Below are positions 1 through 9,297 of a stretch of 64,000 nt of DNA, piece by piece (the stretch's first letter is position 1; the number at the start of each line of letters is the position of its first letter). The stretch spans positions 1 to 64,000 of the forward strand of contig CAIMLR010000028.1 in NCBI GenBank assembly GCA_903842345.1, in the 5' to 3' direction. The DNA comes from an uncultured Myxococcales bacterium. Its GTDB lineage: Bacteria > Myxococcota_A > UBA9042. The notes beneath the pieces were generated by a model. The model was not told where the DNA came from. It worked only from the letters and a program-made list of their open reading frames with translations, and did no database searches. The translations under genes were made by a program, and so were the position numbers.

Positions 1-151
1 CCAGCAGGCCGTGGCGGCGCGCGAAGGCGGCGAGGGAAAGGCCGCTGCGGCTGGCGGCGGAGAGGACGGCGCGGGCTTCGTCCTCGGTCCACGGGTCGCG
101 GCGGGTGGATTTGCGCGGTTTGAAGTCGGGGATTGGGCTGAGCTCGAGCAT
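1..151 (-). CDS. IS66-type accessory protein (TnpA-like), N-terminal part only
   Basis: The reading frame runs off the left edge, so only the first 50 residues are visible. They begin with a short basic stretch and continue with WTEDEARAVLSAA and LSLAAFARRHGL. That pattern is the helix-turn-helix start of the accessory protein found in IS66-family insertion sequences, which helps the transposase bind DNA. The ATG has a good ribosome binding site, GGAGGTG, about five bases upstream. The gene points away from the initiator tRNA, 240 bases to its right. The rest of the element, including the transposase and terminal repeats, would lie outside the window. A stand-alone MerR/Xre-like HTH protein is the main alternative. 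Confidence 0.5.
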   Translation of the reverse strand, partial: MLELSPIPDFKPRKSTRRDPWTEDEARAVLSAASRSGLSLAAFARRHGLL

Positions 152-335
152 GGGGACACCTCCGGGACGAAGTGTCGGTCAGACCGGCGAGGCGGTCAGT
201 GCGGCGGTCAGCGGGTGGTTACGGACCTGCGGCAGATTCGCGTCGAAGTCGACATCGCACTCGCCGAGCCAGTCCCGCGACGGCAGTTGGCCACGTGTTC
301 CCAGCGGCAAGGGACGCTCTGGGAACAACGTGGGA
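152..335. other. Non-coding stretch with GGTCAG direct repeats
   Basis: No convincing gene is present between the IS66-like ORF and the tRNA terminator. Three copies of GGTCAG start at 177, 194 and 206, and GTTCCCAG (297-304) pairs with CTGGGAAC (319-326). These could be element ends or an operator, but nothing in the sequence decides this. Confidence 0.3.
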
Positions 336-378
336 ACAAAAACGAAAAACGCGCACTTGGTTGTGAGGCCAAGTGCGC
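336..378 (-). terminator. Rho-independent terminator of the tRNA-fMet transcript
   Basis: A perfect 10-bp stem (351-360 with 369-378) and an 8-base loop are followed, reading on the minus strand, by TTTTTCGTTTTTG. The hairpin begins 14 bases beyond the 3' end of the tRNA, exactly where its terminator is expected. Confidence 0.85.
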
Positions 379-391
379 GTACTTCTTCAGG

Positions 392-465
<74 letters not shown>

Positions 466-526
466 AAAAACACACTAGGCGGGTCTGGCGCTCGTGTCAA
501 CCTCGTGACGGACGATTGTTGCGTCG

Positions 527-865
527 TCAGTCCAGCGCGTCCTCGATTTCCTCCAGCAGCTCATCGGCATCTTCGCGCGGTCCCTCGTGGTTCTGGGCGA
601 TCGCAAGCGCCCGAGTCTTCAGGGCAAATGCCTTGGCCTCAGCGTGTCGTCCGAGCTCGCACAGACACTGCGCTTGGCGCAGGTGGGCCATCATCAAATC
701 GTCCTGCAGCAGGGCGGCCTGACTGAAGGCGGGCAGGGCATCCGTGAAGCGTCCCACGTCGAACAGCGCTTGGCCCAAGGAGAACCACGCGAGCTCGTTC
801 TCCGGATCGTCGTCGGTCATCGCGCGGAAGCGGGCTGTACGGACATCATCGTGCGGTTGCGTCAT
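527..865 (-). CDS. Small tetratricopeptide-repeat protein
   Basis: This is a 112-residue soluble protein. It has two to three TPR helix pairs: residues 25-58 include AWFSLGQALFDVGRFTDAL, and residues 59-92 repeat the pattern with a second GRHAEA turn. The tail is acidic (ELLEEIEDALD). No signal peptide or catalytic motif is visible, so a scaffold or adaptor role in the cytoplasm is inferred. The ATG is preceded by GGAGGAGC at good spacing. It is transcribed divergently from the transpeptidase gene, with 120 bases between the starts. The partner cannot be deduced. Confidence 0.8.
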   Translation of the reverse strand: MTQPHDDVRTARFRAMTDDDPENELAWFSLGQALFDVGRFTDALPAFSQAALLQDDLMMAHLRQAQCLCELGRHAEAKAFALKTRALAIAQNHEGPREDADELLEEIEDALD

Positions 866-985
866 CGGTTCGCTCCTCCAGTGCGTTTTCTTGCGCCCCG
901 GCTGAGCTTGGCTACGCTCCTCCGGCCGCCGCCCACTGTAGCGCAGAGCGGCGCGCAGGTCTCGTGTGTGACCGCTGAGGTATTC

Positions 986-2248
986 GTGGCCCGTCCGCTT
1001 TCGTCCCGTTCCCGTCGCTCTGACCTGATTCCTCTGGTTTTGTGCGGTGTTCTTTGCCTTCTCGCGTGCGGTGCCTGGCTCACGCGCGGTCACGCCGCGA
1101 CGCCGGATGCGCCGAATGTGCAGCCAGCCGGTCCCGCGGAGCCGGTCAGCCCGCAGCCCGTGGCGATTGAAGTGGCCGCGCTGACGCCGATCGACCTGCA
1201 GAAAATGCTTCCGGGTCCCGATGGCTTTGAGACGCTGCCCGGCCCGCAGGGGCAGAAGTGGCACACGACGATCGACGCGCCCGTCCAGGCGGCGATCCAG
1301 GCGGAGTTGGATCGCCAGCACGTGGCGTACGCCGCTGTCGTGATCCTTGATCCAGCGACGGGCGCCATCAAGGCGATCGTCGAGCACCGCGAAGCTGGCG
1401 ATCCGGTCGGCGAGATCGGCAGCCTCACGGACGCGACGGTCCCGGCGGCGAGCGTCTTCAAGGTCGTTACGGCCGCCGCGCTGCTGGATGCGGGGCAGAC
1501 GCCCGACCTGCGCGCCTGCTACCACGGCGGGCTGCACGGTCTGGACCCGAGCCACGTGCATGAATCCGCGCGCGACACGCAGTGCCAGACGCTCACGGAA
1601 GCGCTCGCGCACTCGACGAATGCGGCCTTTGCCCGTTTTGCCCTGCGCGACCTGCAGCCCGGCGCGCTGGTGGCGATGGCGGAGCGGCTCGGTTTCAATC
1701 ACCCGCAGCCGGCGGACCTGCTGATGGGCGCGTCGCCGATGGTCGACGGCGTGACCGACTTTGAGCGTGCCAAGACCGCGCCGGGCTTCATCGGCTCCAA
1801 GCTCAGCCCGCTCCACGGCGCACTGCTGGCGGCGGCGATTGCCAATGACGGCGTGGCGATGCGGCCGTATCTCGTCGATGGCGACGCAGCGCTCCCGGGC
1901 GTGGCGCGCGAGCCGACTTCCCTGGGGCAGTGGCTGCCCGCCGATCAGGCCAAGGCGCTGCGCCGCATGATGCGCGAGACTGTCGTGCAAGGTACTGGAC
2001 GCCATGCCTTTGGCGTGCGAACCAAGGCGCTGCGCAATGTTGAGATCGGCGGCAAGACCGGCTCGCTGAACGGCGACGATCCCGCGGTTTTTCGCCACAT
2101 TTCGTGGTTCGTCGGCATGGCGCCCGTTGAACAACCGCGCGTCGCGATTGCAGTTCTGGCAGTCAACGGCATGAACTGGAAGGCCAAGGCGCCTGGGCTG
2201 GCGCGCGATGCCCTCACCGCGTGGTTCACGGCGCATCCGGCAGATTGA
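986..2248 (+). CDS. Stand-alone penicillin-binding transpeptidase
   Basis: The 420-residue protein should cross-link peptidoglycan in the periplasm. After a basic N-terminus there is one hydrophobic segment (about residues 12-30) acting as a membrane anchor. The penicillin-binding transpeptidase domain then shows all three active-site motifs: SVFK (S156, K159), STN (S210-N212) and KTG (357-359). No transglycosylase domain and no PBP dimerisation domain are present, so it is shorter than FtsI or PbpA and resembles the minimal class-B-like enzymes. The GTG start was chosen because it follows GAGG and places the signal anchor at the N-terminus; the open frame extends upstream to 587 but would overlap the divergent TPR gene. 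D,D-endopeptidase activity is an alternative. Confidence 0.85.
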   Translation: MARPLSSRSRRSDLIPLVLCGVLCLLACGAWLTRGHAATPDAPNVQPAGPAEPVSPQPVAIEVAALTPIDLQKMLPGPDGFETLPGPQGQKWHTTIDAPVQAAIQAELDRQHVAYAAVVILDPATGAIKAIVEHREAGDPVGEIGSLTDATVPAASVFKVVTAAALLDAGQTPDLRACYHGGLHGLDPSHVHESARDTQCQTLTEALAHSTNAAFARFALRDLQPGALVAMAERLGFNHPQPADLLMGASPMVDGVTDFERAKTAPGFIGSKLSPLHGALLAAAIANDGVAMRPYLVDGDAALPGVAREPTSLGQWLPADQAKALRRMMRETVVQGTGRHAFGVRTKALRNVEIGGKTGSLNGDDPAVFRHISWFVGMAPVEQPRVAIAVLAVNGMNWKAKAPGLARDALTAWFTAHPAD

Positions 2249-2261
2249 ACGCGTCAGCGGC

Positions 2262-2290
2262 TTGACGCCTCGGCGTTACGCAGCTAGACT
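2262..2290 (+). promoter_or_regulatory. Sigma-70-type promoter of the tRNA-Gln/tRNA-Glu unit
   Basis: TTGACG and TAGACT are separated by exactly 17 bases. The site lies 14 bases after the transpeptidase stop and 126 bases before tRNA-Gln. The same TTGACG-N17 layout recurs upstream of rpsT in this window. Confidence 0.65.
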
Positions 2291-2415
2291 GCTCGCCCGC
2301 TGCTGTAGCCGTGCGCTGCAGCTTCCGTCAGGTTCAGAGCCTGACACACGTTGACGAAGGAATGGCAGTTCGCTGCCCCCAAGTCAGCAGAAGTTTTGGG
2401 GTATTCCCAAACGTT

Positions 2416-2489
2416 TCGGGGATCGTCTAATGGCAGGACCGCAGACTCTGAATCTGCTCATCTAGGTTCGAATCCTAGTCCCCGAACCA
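2416..2489 (+). tRNA. tRNA-Gln (CTG anticodon)
   Basis: A complete cloverleaf is present with acceptor stem TCGGGGA/TCCCCGA, anticodon loop CTCTGAA (anticodon CTG, reading CAG) and T-arm GGTTCGAATCC. The CCA end is encoded in the DNA, unlike in the tRNA-fMet gene of this window. It is probably co-transcribed with tRNA-Glu 60 bases downstream. Confidence 0.95.
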
Positions 2490-2549
2490 AGTCCTGGTAA
2501 CCGCAAGCGCTCTTTACCAAAAGGTCGTTTGTCCCTGGTTTCCCAAACC

Positions 2550-2624
2550 GCCCCGTTCGTCTAGCGGTCAGGACGCGGCCCTCTCAAGGCTGAAACAGGA
2601 GTTCAATTCTCCTACGGGGCACCA
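2550..2624 (+). tRNA. tRNA-Glu (CTC anticodon)
   Basis: The acceptor stem GCCCCGT/ACGGGGC, the conserved TCGTCTAG D-arm, anticodon loop CTCTCAA (anticodon CTC, reading GAG) and T-arm GTTCAATTC identify it. CCA is encoded. Only ten bases separate the CCA from the ATG of the next gene, so 3' processing of this tRNA would define the 5' end of that mRNA. Confidence 0.95.
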
Positions 2625-2634
2625 TTTTATCCAG

Positions 2635-3801
2635 ATGAGCGAGCGCGCGCCGACGCCGGTTCACCCTGTTGTTCCGCCTCTGTCGGCAGCCCTCGCTGCC
2701 CCGGCGGATAGCCCGTGGCGCGATGTGCCCGCGGCGGATTGGCGGGATTGGCGTTGGCAACTGCGCCACCGACTGCGCACCGCCGACGAACTCGCCCAAC
2801 GCTTTGTCATCTCCCAGGAATTGCGGGCCTTTCTTGAGGCGGGCAGCGGCTTTGAGGTGGCGATCACGCCGTTCTTCGCCTCGCTTTGCCGGCCGTTTGA
2901 TCCAACTTGCCCGCTGACCCGCCAGGTGCTGCCTGACGTCGCTGAAGCGACGGTGCGGACTTTTGAACGCGCCGACCCGCTCGGCGAGGATCCGCACCGC
3001 AAGGCACCGGGCATCGTTCACAAGTATCCGGATCGCGTGCTCTTTCTCGTCACGGATACCTGCGCGGCGTACTGCCGGTATTGCACCCGCGCGCGCTGGG
3101 TTGCTTCCGGTTCCGATTCGCTTGGTTCCGCGCAGTTGGACGCTGGCATCGCCTACATCGCGCAGACGCCGACGATTCGCGACGTGCTGATCTCCGGCGG
3201 CGATCCGCTGCTGCTGTCGACGCCGAAGCTCGCGGCGATTCTGGACCGGCTGGCGGCGATTCCGCATCTCCGCTTCATCCGGCTGGGCACGCGCGTGCCG
3301 ATCTTTCTGCCGCAGCGCATCGACGCCGAGCTTGTGCACGCGCTGCGCCCGCGGCGGATTCCGCTGTTCGTGAACGTGCACTGCAATCACTTTGCTGAGC
3401 TGGCGGACCCGGTGCGGGAAGCCCTGGCGCGGCTGGCCGACGGCGGCATCTCGCTGGGCGGGCAAACGGTGCTGCTCCGCGGCGTCAACGACGCGATGCC
3501 GGTCCTGCAGGAGACGCTCTACGCGCTGCTTTCCTCGCGCGTCCGGCCCTACTACCTGTTTCACTGCGACCCGATTCGCGGCTCGGCGCACCTGCGCACG
3601 TCGGTCGACGAAGGCCTGGAGCTGATGCGGCAATTGATCGGCCACACGTCCGGCATGGCGGTGCCCAAGTACGTGATTGATCTGGAAGGCGGCGGCAAGA
3701 TTCCGCTGTGGCCGGCCTACGTGGAGCAGCTTGACCGGGACCTGCTGCACATCACAAACTTTCGCGGCGAGCCCTGGACGTACGTGAACCACGCTGATTG
3801 A
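2635..3801 (+). CDS. kamA: Lysine 2,3-aminomutase family radical SAM enzyme
   Basis: The 388-residue enzyme is expected to shift the alpha-amino group of lysine to the beta position using S-adenosylmethionine, a 4Fe-4S cluster and PLP. The N-terminal WRDWRWQLRHR motif is typical of the family. The cluster cysteines are C143, C147 and C150 in CAAYCRYC, and the PLP lysine is K355 in GGGKIP. D312 (FHCD) and D349 (YVID) match the two aspartates that bind the lysine side chain in the clostridial enzyme, which argues for lysine over glutamate as substrate. No epmA or efp lies nearby, so a free-lysine role (beta-lysine) or an EpmB-like EF-P role cannot be separated by context. No Shine-Dalgarno is visible because tRNA-Glu ends ten bases before the ATG. 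Confidence 0.9.
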   Translation: MSERAPTPVHPVVPPLSAALAAPADSPWRDVPAADWRDWRWQLRHRLRTADELAQRFVISQELRAFLEAGSGFEVAITPFFASLCRPFDPTCPLTRQVLPDVAEATVRTFERADPLGEDPHRKAPGIVHKYPDRVLFLVTDTCAAYCRYCTRARWVASGSDSLGSAQLDAGIAYIAQTPTIRDVLISGGDPLLLSTPKLAAILDRLAAIPHLRFIRLGTRVPIFLPQRIDAELVHALRPRRIPLFVNVHCNHFAELADPVREALARLADGGISLGGQTVLLRGVNDAMPVLQETLYALLSSRVRPYYLFHCDPIRGSAHLRTSVDEGLELMRQLIGHTSGMAVPKYVIDLEGGGKIPLWPAYVEQLDRDLLHITNFRGEPWTYVNHAD

Positions 3802-3864
3802 TTGACAACGTCTGCGGTGAACCGCACAAGGAATGCGCGGCTGTCGCGACGGGTTGGAGAGCAG

Positions 3865-6800
3865 GTGAAACGTGCGCGCGCCACATGGCTGCTCTGGCTG
3901 ACGCTGACCGCGTGCGGTAGCGCCCAGCTTGCGCCCGCCACGCCGCAATTCCCGCTGACGACGCAGCAGGCGCTGGACCAGATGGCGCCGCTGGAACGGC
4001 AGGGCCAGTTCGATGCGATGCGCGCGCTTGCCAGCCGTGTGCCGGGCCAACACGCGCCGCAGTTGCAGGCGGCGGAAGTGCGGGCGCTGTGGCAGCTTGG
4101 GCGCCCGGAGGCGGCGGCGCAGGAGAATCTGTGGCTCGCGCGCCTGCACATGGACGTGGCGGGAGACGCGCGCCTGGTGCTGGAGCACGCGCGCTGGCAT
4201 GCGGGGCGCAAGGCTTGGTCGGCGGCTTGGCACGTGCTGGAGCCGCTGCGCCGGGATGGCTGCCGCGATGGCGTGACCTGCCAATTGCACGCCGCGGTCC
4301 TCCTGGGCTGGCATCCGCCGGAATTGCCGACGCTGGCCTTTGACGGCGCGCCGCAGGGCAACCGCGCTGAGTGGCTCATCGCGCTGGCGGAACGCGTGGC
4401 TGAAGCCGGGCTCCTGACGGATGCCCGCCTCCTGCTGGACACCGCCCGCCTGCGGCAGCCCAACGACCTGACGCTGTGGGCCGCGTGGCTCCTGCCCGAT
4501 CGCAAGGTGCCGACGCCGGAAGCGCGCAACGCGTGGCTGCAGGTGGTCGCGGCGCACCCGTTCCCCGCCGCGCAGCTGCTGCAGTTGGCGCAAACGGACC
4601 CGGTCGACCGCTTTACCGCCGCGCGGCTCGTGCAACTCGCGGCGCAGCGTCCGGACGCGGACGAAGGCGTGTGGCTACAACTGCCGATGGCGCTGCTGCG
4701 CGCCGATGACGCGGATGGCCTGCAGAACCTCGTGGCTTCCCCCGCGCAGCATTTCCAGACGCCGCGCGGCCAATTGGTGCTGGCACGGGCCCTGTTGGGC
4801 GTCAAGAAGCCGGCGCTCGCGCAGCCGCTGCTCGCGGCGCTGCCCCAGGATGACGCGTGGACGCAGTTGTTGCAGGCGGAAACGCTGCGGCAAACCGGGC
4901 AGCTGGCGGCAGCGGCGGCGCTGCGGGCCCAGGCGGTGCAGAAGGCCGCGGATCGGTCGGAACTGTCGCTGATCTCTGCGCAGTTGCTGCGCAAGACCGG
5001 TGACTCAGCGGAGGCGGCGCTGTTGGACGCGGCGAACCAGCCGGGTATTGGCCAGTCGACGGCCGCGCGGACGCGGGCACTGGACGCGACCAACCTGCCG
5101 CTGAAGTTGCCGGCGCGCGAACTGACCGCGCGGGTGACGGAATATGCCCGAACGTTGACGCGCGACGTGCCGCCGCCTTCGCCGCTCTCGGACGAATGGC
5201 AGCCCCCGGCGGCGCGCGCCCGCGAACAGCTGGCCCGGCAACTGGAGAACCTGCAGCCGCGCTGGAGCGATGCGTTCGTCGCGACGCTGCGGATCTTTGC
5301 CGATGGGCAGGTGGCGGCGCCCTGGATGCTGCGCGAATTGGCCTTGCGGGCGGTGCGCGACGACGACGTGGGCGTCTTTGCCGCGCTGGATGCGAAGGCG
5401 CGCGCCCAGGCGGTGGCTGCCGGGCAGCCGCTTGCGGACGATCGCGTCCTGAATGAACTGTCCGGCAAGCCGAGTCCGGTGCTCGCGCACTGGCTGCGGG
5501 ACAGCGGCGTGCAGGACGCCAATGCGCCAGTCGCCGCGTGGAAGGTGGTCAACAGCCTGATTCGCGGGCCGTTTGCCTTCTTGGGCCGCACCTGGGCGGA
5601 GCGCGCGCTGCTGAATGGCCAGGCGCCGGACCTGACGATCCCGCTTGTCACGACGCTGACGGCGGGCGGTGCGGCGGATCTGACCCTGGAGCTGCTGGCC
5701 AAGCGCACGCCGCTTGAACCGGCGCAGGAGCTGCCGTGGACGATTGCTGAAGTCAACGCGCTGATGGCGCTGGACCGGATGGACGATGCGGAAGCGCGGC
5801 TGAAAGTGCTTGTGCAGCGGACGGATTTGCCGCCGCGGCAGGTCCGCCCGGCGGTGGATTTGGCGTGGGAGCACGGGCTGTGCGAGGTCGTGCTGCTGGC
5901 CGTGCCGCGCCTGCTGGGCGAGCGCGACGACCTCTACACCTGGCGGACCGGCGTGCAGCGCGGCTTGGATTGCGCCCGGCGGCAAGGGCGGCTGGACTGG
6001 CTGGAACTCGTTGTACAGGCGAGCAAACTGCCGCAGCCGGATCCCAATCGCATCGAAGGGTTGGCGCGCGAGTTGGGCAATTTCGGTTTTCACGATCGCG
6101 CAGCGGCGACGTTTGAGAGCCTGGAGAAAATTCGCCCGATGGCGCCCGATGCGTTGAGCCAGTGGGCGAAATCCCTGTTGCACTTGGGGCGCGTCGCGGA
6201 GGCGAGGGAAGTGCTGAACCGCGCGACGTTGGCGATGCGCGGCCGCACGAGCCTGTTGCACCAGCGCGCCGCGGAAATGCTGGAGGATTTTGGCGAACTG
6301 CAAGCGGCGAGCGGCTTCTGGCACGGCGCCGTGACCATCGAGCCGGACAATCCGCTGCCGCGTTACCGGCTCATCGCGAACACGCTGCGCCTCGGACAGA
6401 CGACCGACGTGGCCGAAGACCTGCTGGCGATGTTCCGCGCCGGTCCGGGGCCGGAGCTGCTGGACCAACTGCTGGCGCTCGCAGCAAAGACCGGCCAATC
6501 GCGGCTGATTTACGACGCGCTGGCGACGATTCCCGATGCGGATCGCGATACTGAACGCGTGCGGATGAGTTTGGCGGCGCGGCTGGGCCTGCGCGATGCC
6601 GTGGAAGCGGGCGTGCGGCGGCTGCGCGCCAAGCGATCGGCGCAGTCCGCGCAAGTGCCGCAGTGGCTGCTGGCGGTGGGCGATCGGCGGACGGCGCGCG
6701 AGGTTGCGGAAGACGTGCTGTCGTCCCCGGATCCAACGGGCGCGCCGCAGGATCGGCCGCTGACCCTGCGCTTGGCGTTGGCGGAGCGGCGGGATCCGAC

Positions 6801-9291
6801 GTCGGACGACGAAGCGATCGCCCTGACGCGGTTCTACGTGGGGCGGGCGCTGGACAGCCAGCGCGCGGCGATGGAGGCGGCGGTTGAATTGGCGCGGGCG
6901 GGCCTGTCTGACCCGGCGCGCGCGGTGGCGACGGTGGCCAATCCGGGCGATCACCCGTTGCGGACGTGCATGCTCGCGACTTTTGAGCACGACGCCGGCC
7001 ATCACGACAAGGCGATGGAGCTGTGGCGCAAGTCGATGGCGGCGGCGCTGCTGGATACGCGGCTGCGCGATTACCTGCGCATGGGCGTTGCGCAGACGCG
7101 GGAAGGCGATGGCGACGAGGTCGCGCTGGAACTCCAGTGCGTGATGGCGGGTCTGACCGAGTCGCACGAATACACGGCGCTCGCGGCGTGGCTGCACGAT
7201 TTGCTGGTGATGGCGCCGGATTCCTCGACGCTGCGGTCGCGGCTGTTCCACGTCCACCTGCTGCGCGGCGACGTGCCGGCGGCGCTGGCGGAGTTGCGCG
7301 ACGCGGCGCAGACGCTCACAGAGCTGAAGGAAGCGGATTGGCAGCGGCCGTGCGAGCGAATGCTGCGCGACGGCGGCGGGCCGTACCTGCTGACGTGGCT
7401 GCTGGAGCAGGGGGAGGCGCTGCGGACGGAGCCTTGGTTCCTCGCGTTTTCAGCGGCGGTTGTGTCGAGCCAGACGGCGAATCCGCCGGACCGGGGCGCG
7501 GTGCCGGGCCAATTGAAGGCCGCGCTGATGACGGGGCCGGGCGCTCCGGTTCAGGAAATGCCCGCGACGCCCCAGCCGGTTGCCGATGCGCCGAATGTGC
7601 GCGCGGCGCTGCGGGCGCTGGCCCCGGCGCTGCCGGCGTTGCGCATGGAGCTGGCGCTACAGTGGTCGTCGCGCGGCCGAGTTGACGAGGCGATTGCCGC
7701 GCTTGGTCAGGCGCCGCTCAGTGTGGGTGACGGCCAAATGGCGGATGCGATCAAGGCCGTGGCTGCGACGGCGATCAGCGCGGTGGCGCAGGGCGATCCG
7801 CTGCCGCGCCTGCAGCAGTGGCTCGCGCGCGGTCGCGGACTGGATACGCAGTCGGCGGTGGCGCAGGACCTTGTGCGGCAGGGGCAACTGCCCTTGGCGC
7901 TGGCAGCGCTGCCGATGCCAGCAGAAGCCGCGCCGGTCGGATTGCACGCCAATGCCGTGGTGCAAAAGCGGCGGGCGCTCGTGGCGCTGGGGCTGGCGGA
8001 CGATGGCGTGCTGGCCGCGCAGTGGCTCCGGGCGATTCGCGGTCAGCGCGCTTCGCTGGACACGGCGGATGAAGCGGTGCTTGGCCTGCTGCGGGCCGGT
8101 CGCGTCAAGGCGGCGACCCTCCTCGCGCGGTCGTTGCACGAAGCGGAGCCTGGCGTCCTGCCGCTGCAGTTGGCTGATTCGGCGTCGCCGACCGATCGCG
8201 AACCGCCGACGGTGCTCGCGCAGGCCCGGGCTTTCCGGCTGGAAGCGTTGGCGCACTTGAAGCGGAGTCCGGCCGAGCTCAACGACGAAACGGCGCGCGC
8301 GCTGCTGCCGCTGGCGGTCGCGGCGGATCCGGCGTTGGCGTTGCGTTGGACCCGCGCGCGGGCCAAGTTGGATGCCGAGCCGTGGCGCGTCTGGCAGGAA
8401 CTCCTGGAAGTCGCTGAGGACTTTGCCGAGCGTGACTTGGCGCAGACCGCGCTGCGTCAGGCGGCGGCGATGGGCGCCCCCGCGGGCATGCAAGCCTGTC
8501 CGCGCCTGTGGTTGGAGCGCGCTGGCACGTTGGCCGGTTGCCTGCGCGGCCGATCGCCGGATGCCCTGCGCGCCGATGAACTCGCCGATCTCGCCGCTGG
8601 CCTCGCCATGGCGGCCGACAAGACGGAAAGCAACGACTTTCTGCAGCGATTGGCCGGCGCGCAGCACCAGACACAGGGGCAGTTTCTGGCAGCGGCGGCG
8701 GGCCGCATCTGGGCGCTCTCGCCCCAGGAGCTGAACCAACTGCGCGCGGCGCTTCGGCGTTGGCTGGACAGCCTCCCGCAGCCGGAGCGGGAATCCATCA
8801 TCGTCATCCAGCTGGACGAACTGGCGGCGCTTGGCCTGGGCGAGCTTGGCGTCGCGCTTGAAGAACGCGTGTGGCAGCGCGATCCCGGAGCGCGGAGTGA
8901 GCGCAACAACCTCGCGTATTCGCAGTTTCTCGCCGGTGCGCCGCGGGAAACGTCCCTGCAGTTGGCGTCGCAGGCAGCGCTCCAGACGGGCGGCGATGCG
9001 GCGTACGCGACGCTCGATACGGTCGCGAGCCTGCGCTGGGCGTTGGGGGACGCGCCGGGTGCCCTGGAAGCGCAACTCCGCGCGCTGGCGTCAGTTGCTG
9101 CGGGACCGCGCGATCCGGATGCCGGCATTTCCCTCCCGCTGGTCCGCTACGCCGAGTTTTTGCTGGCGCGCGGCGATCTGGAGCAGGCGCGGGTGATTGC
9201 TGCCGTCGCGCTCCAAAAGCCGGAGGAAGCGGCTACTGGCCAGCGCGCGCGCCGGGTTCTGCAGGCCGTCCTGCGCCAACAGGTGCGGTGA
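3865..9291 (+). CDS. Giant TPR-rich lipoprotein (1808 aa)
   Basis: The protein starts with a lipoprotein signal peptide ending LTAC (C17) and continues for about 1790 residues of alternating Ala/Leu-rich amphipathic helices with TPR spacing. Examples are WAKSLLHLGRVAEAREVLNRA and AAEMLEDFGELQAASGFWHGA. It is therefore a long helical solenoid tethered to a membrane, presumably a periplasmic scaffold. The GTG start was chosen because GGAGAG lies just upstream and it gives a proper lipobox; a TTG 63 bases earlier would add a non-signal extension. mtgA begins six bases after the stop, so the two genes are probably one operon. An assembly role near peptidoglycan synthesis is inferred from that neighbour only. 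No enzymatic motif was found. Confidence 0.85.
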   Translation: MKRARATWLLWLTLTACGSAQLAPATPQFPLTTQQALDQMAPLERQGQFDAMRALASRVPGQHAPQLQAAEVRALWQLGRPEAAAQENLWLARLHMDVAGDARLVLEHARWHAGRKAWSAAWHVLEPLRRDGCRDGVTCQLHAAVLLGWHPPELPTLAFDGAPQGNRAEWLIALAERVAEAGLLTDARLLLDTARLRQPNDLTLWAAWLLPDRKVPTPEARNAWLQVVAAHPFPAAQLLQLAQTDPVDRFTAARLVQLAAQRPDADEGVWLQLPMALLRADDADGLQNLVASPAQHFQTPRGQLVLARALLGVKKPALAQPLLAALPQDDAWTQLLQAETLRQTGQLAAAAALRAQAVQKAADRSELSLISAQLLRKTGDSAEAALLDAANQPGIGQSTAARTRALDATNLPLKLPARELTARVTEYARTLTRDVPPPSPLSDEWQPPAARAREQLARQLENLQPRWSDAFVATLRIFADGQVAAPWMLRELALRAVRDDDVGVFAALDAKARAQAVAAGQPLADDRVLNELSGKPSPVLAHWLRDSGVQDANAPVAAWKVVNSLIRGPFAFLGRTWAERALLNGQAPDLTIPLVTTLTAGGAADLTLELLAKRTPLEPAQELPWTIAEVNALMALDRMDDAEARLKVLVQRTDLPPRQVRPAVDLAWEHGLCEVVLLAVPRLLGERDDLYTWRTGVQRGLDCARRQGRLDWLELVVQASKLPQPDPNRIEGLARELGNFGFHDRAAATFESLEKIRPMAPDALSQWAKSLLHLGRVAEAREVLNRATLAMRGRTSLLHQRAAEMLEDFGELQAASGFWHGAVTIEPDNPLPRYRLIANTLRLGQTTDVAEDLLAMFRAGPGPELLDQLLALAAKTGQSRLIYDALATIPDADRDTERVRMSLAARLGLRDAVEAGVRRLRAKRSAQSAQVPQWLLAVGDRRTAREVAEDVLSSPDPTGAPQDRPLTLRLALAERRDPTSDDEAIALTRFYVGRALDSQRAAMEAAVELARAGLSDPARAVATVANPGDHPLRTCMLATFEHDAGHHDKAMELWRKSMAAALLDTRLRDYLRMGVAQTREGDGDEVALELQCVMAGLTESHEYTALAAWLHDLLVMAPDSSTLRSRLFHVHLLRGDVPAALAELRDAAQTLTELKEADWQRPCERMLRDGGGPYLLTWLLEQGEALRTEPWFLAFSAAVVSSQTANPPDRGAVPGQLKAALMTGPGAPVQEMPATPQPVADAPNVRAALRALAPALPALRMELALQWSSRGRVDEAIAALGQAPLSVGDGQMADAIKAVAATAISAVAQGDPLPRLQQWLARGRGLDTQSAVAQDLVRQGQLPLALAALPMPAEAAPVGLHANAVVQKRRALVALGLADDGVLAAQWLRAIRGQRASLDTADEAVLGLLRAGRVKAATLLARSLHEAEPGVLPLQLADSASPTDREPPTVLAQARAFRLEALAHLKRSPAELNDETARALLPLAVAADPALALRWTRARAKLDAEPWRVWQELLEVAEDFAERDLAQTALRQAAAMGAPAGMQACPRLWLERAGTLAGCLRGRSPDALRADELADLAAGLAMAADKTESNDFLQRLAGAQHQTQGQFLAAAAGRIWALSPQELNQLRAALRRWLDSLPQPERESIIVIQLDELAALGLGELGVALEERVWQRDPGARSERNNLAYSQFLAGAPRETSLQLASQAALQTGGDAAYATLDTVASLRWALGDAPGALEAQLRALASVAAGPRDPDAGISLPLVRYAEFLLARGDLEQARVIAAVALQKPEEAATGQRARRVLQAVLRQQVR

Positions 9292-9297
9292 CACAAC

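Noticed and set aside
867-2236. Minus-strand frame extending upstream of the small TPR gene
   Set aside because: The upstream part is antisense to the transpeptidase and has no domain. Only the last 112 residues, after a good ribosome binding site, look real.
2635-3801. Glutamate 2,3-aminomutase instead of lysine 2,3-aminomutase
   Set aside because: Both aspartates that bind the lysine side chain are present (D312, D349); the glutamate enzyme has Lys and Asn there.
2584-4635. Long antisense open frames opposite kamA and the TPR lipoprotein (up to 683 residues)
   Set aside because: They are Arg/Pro-rich, lack motifs and ribosome binding sites, and lie opposite genes with clear domains. They are a side effect of the high GC content.
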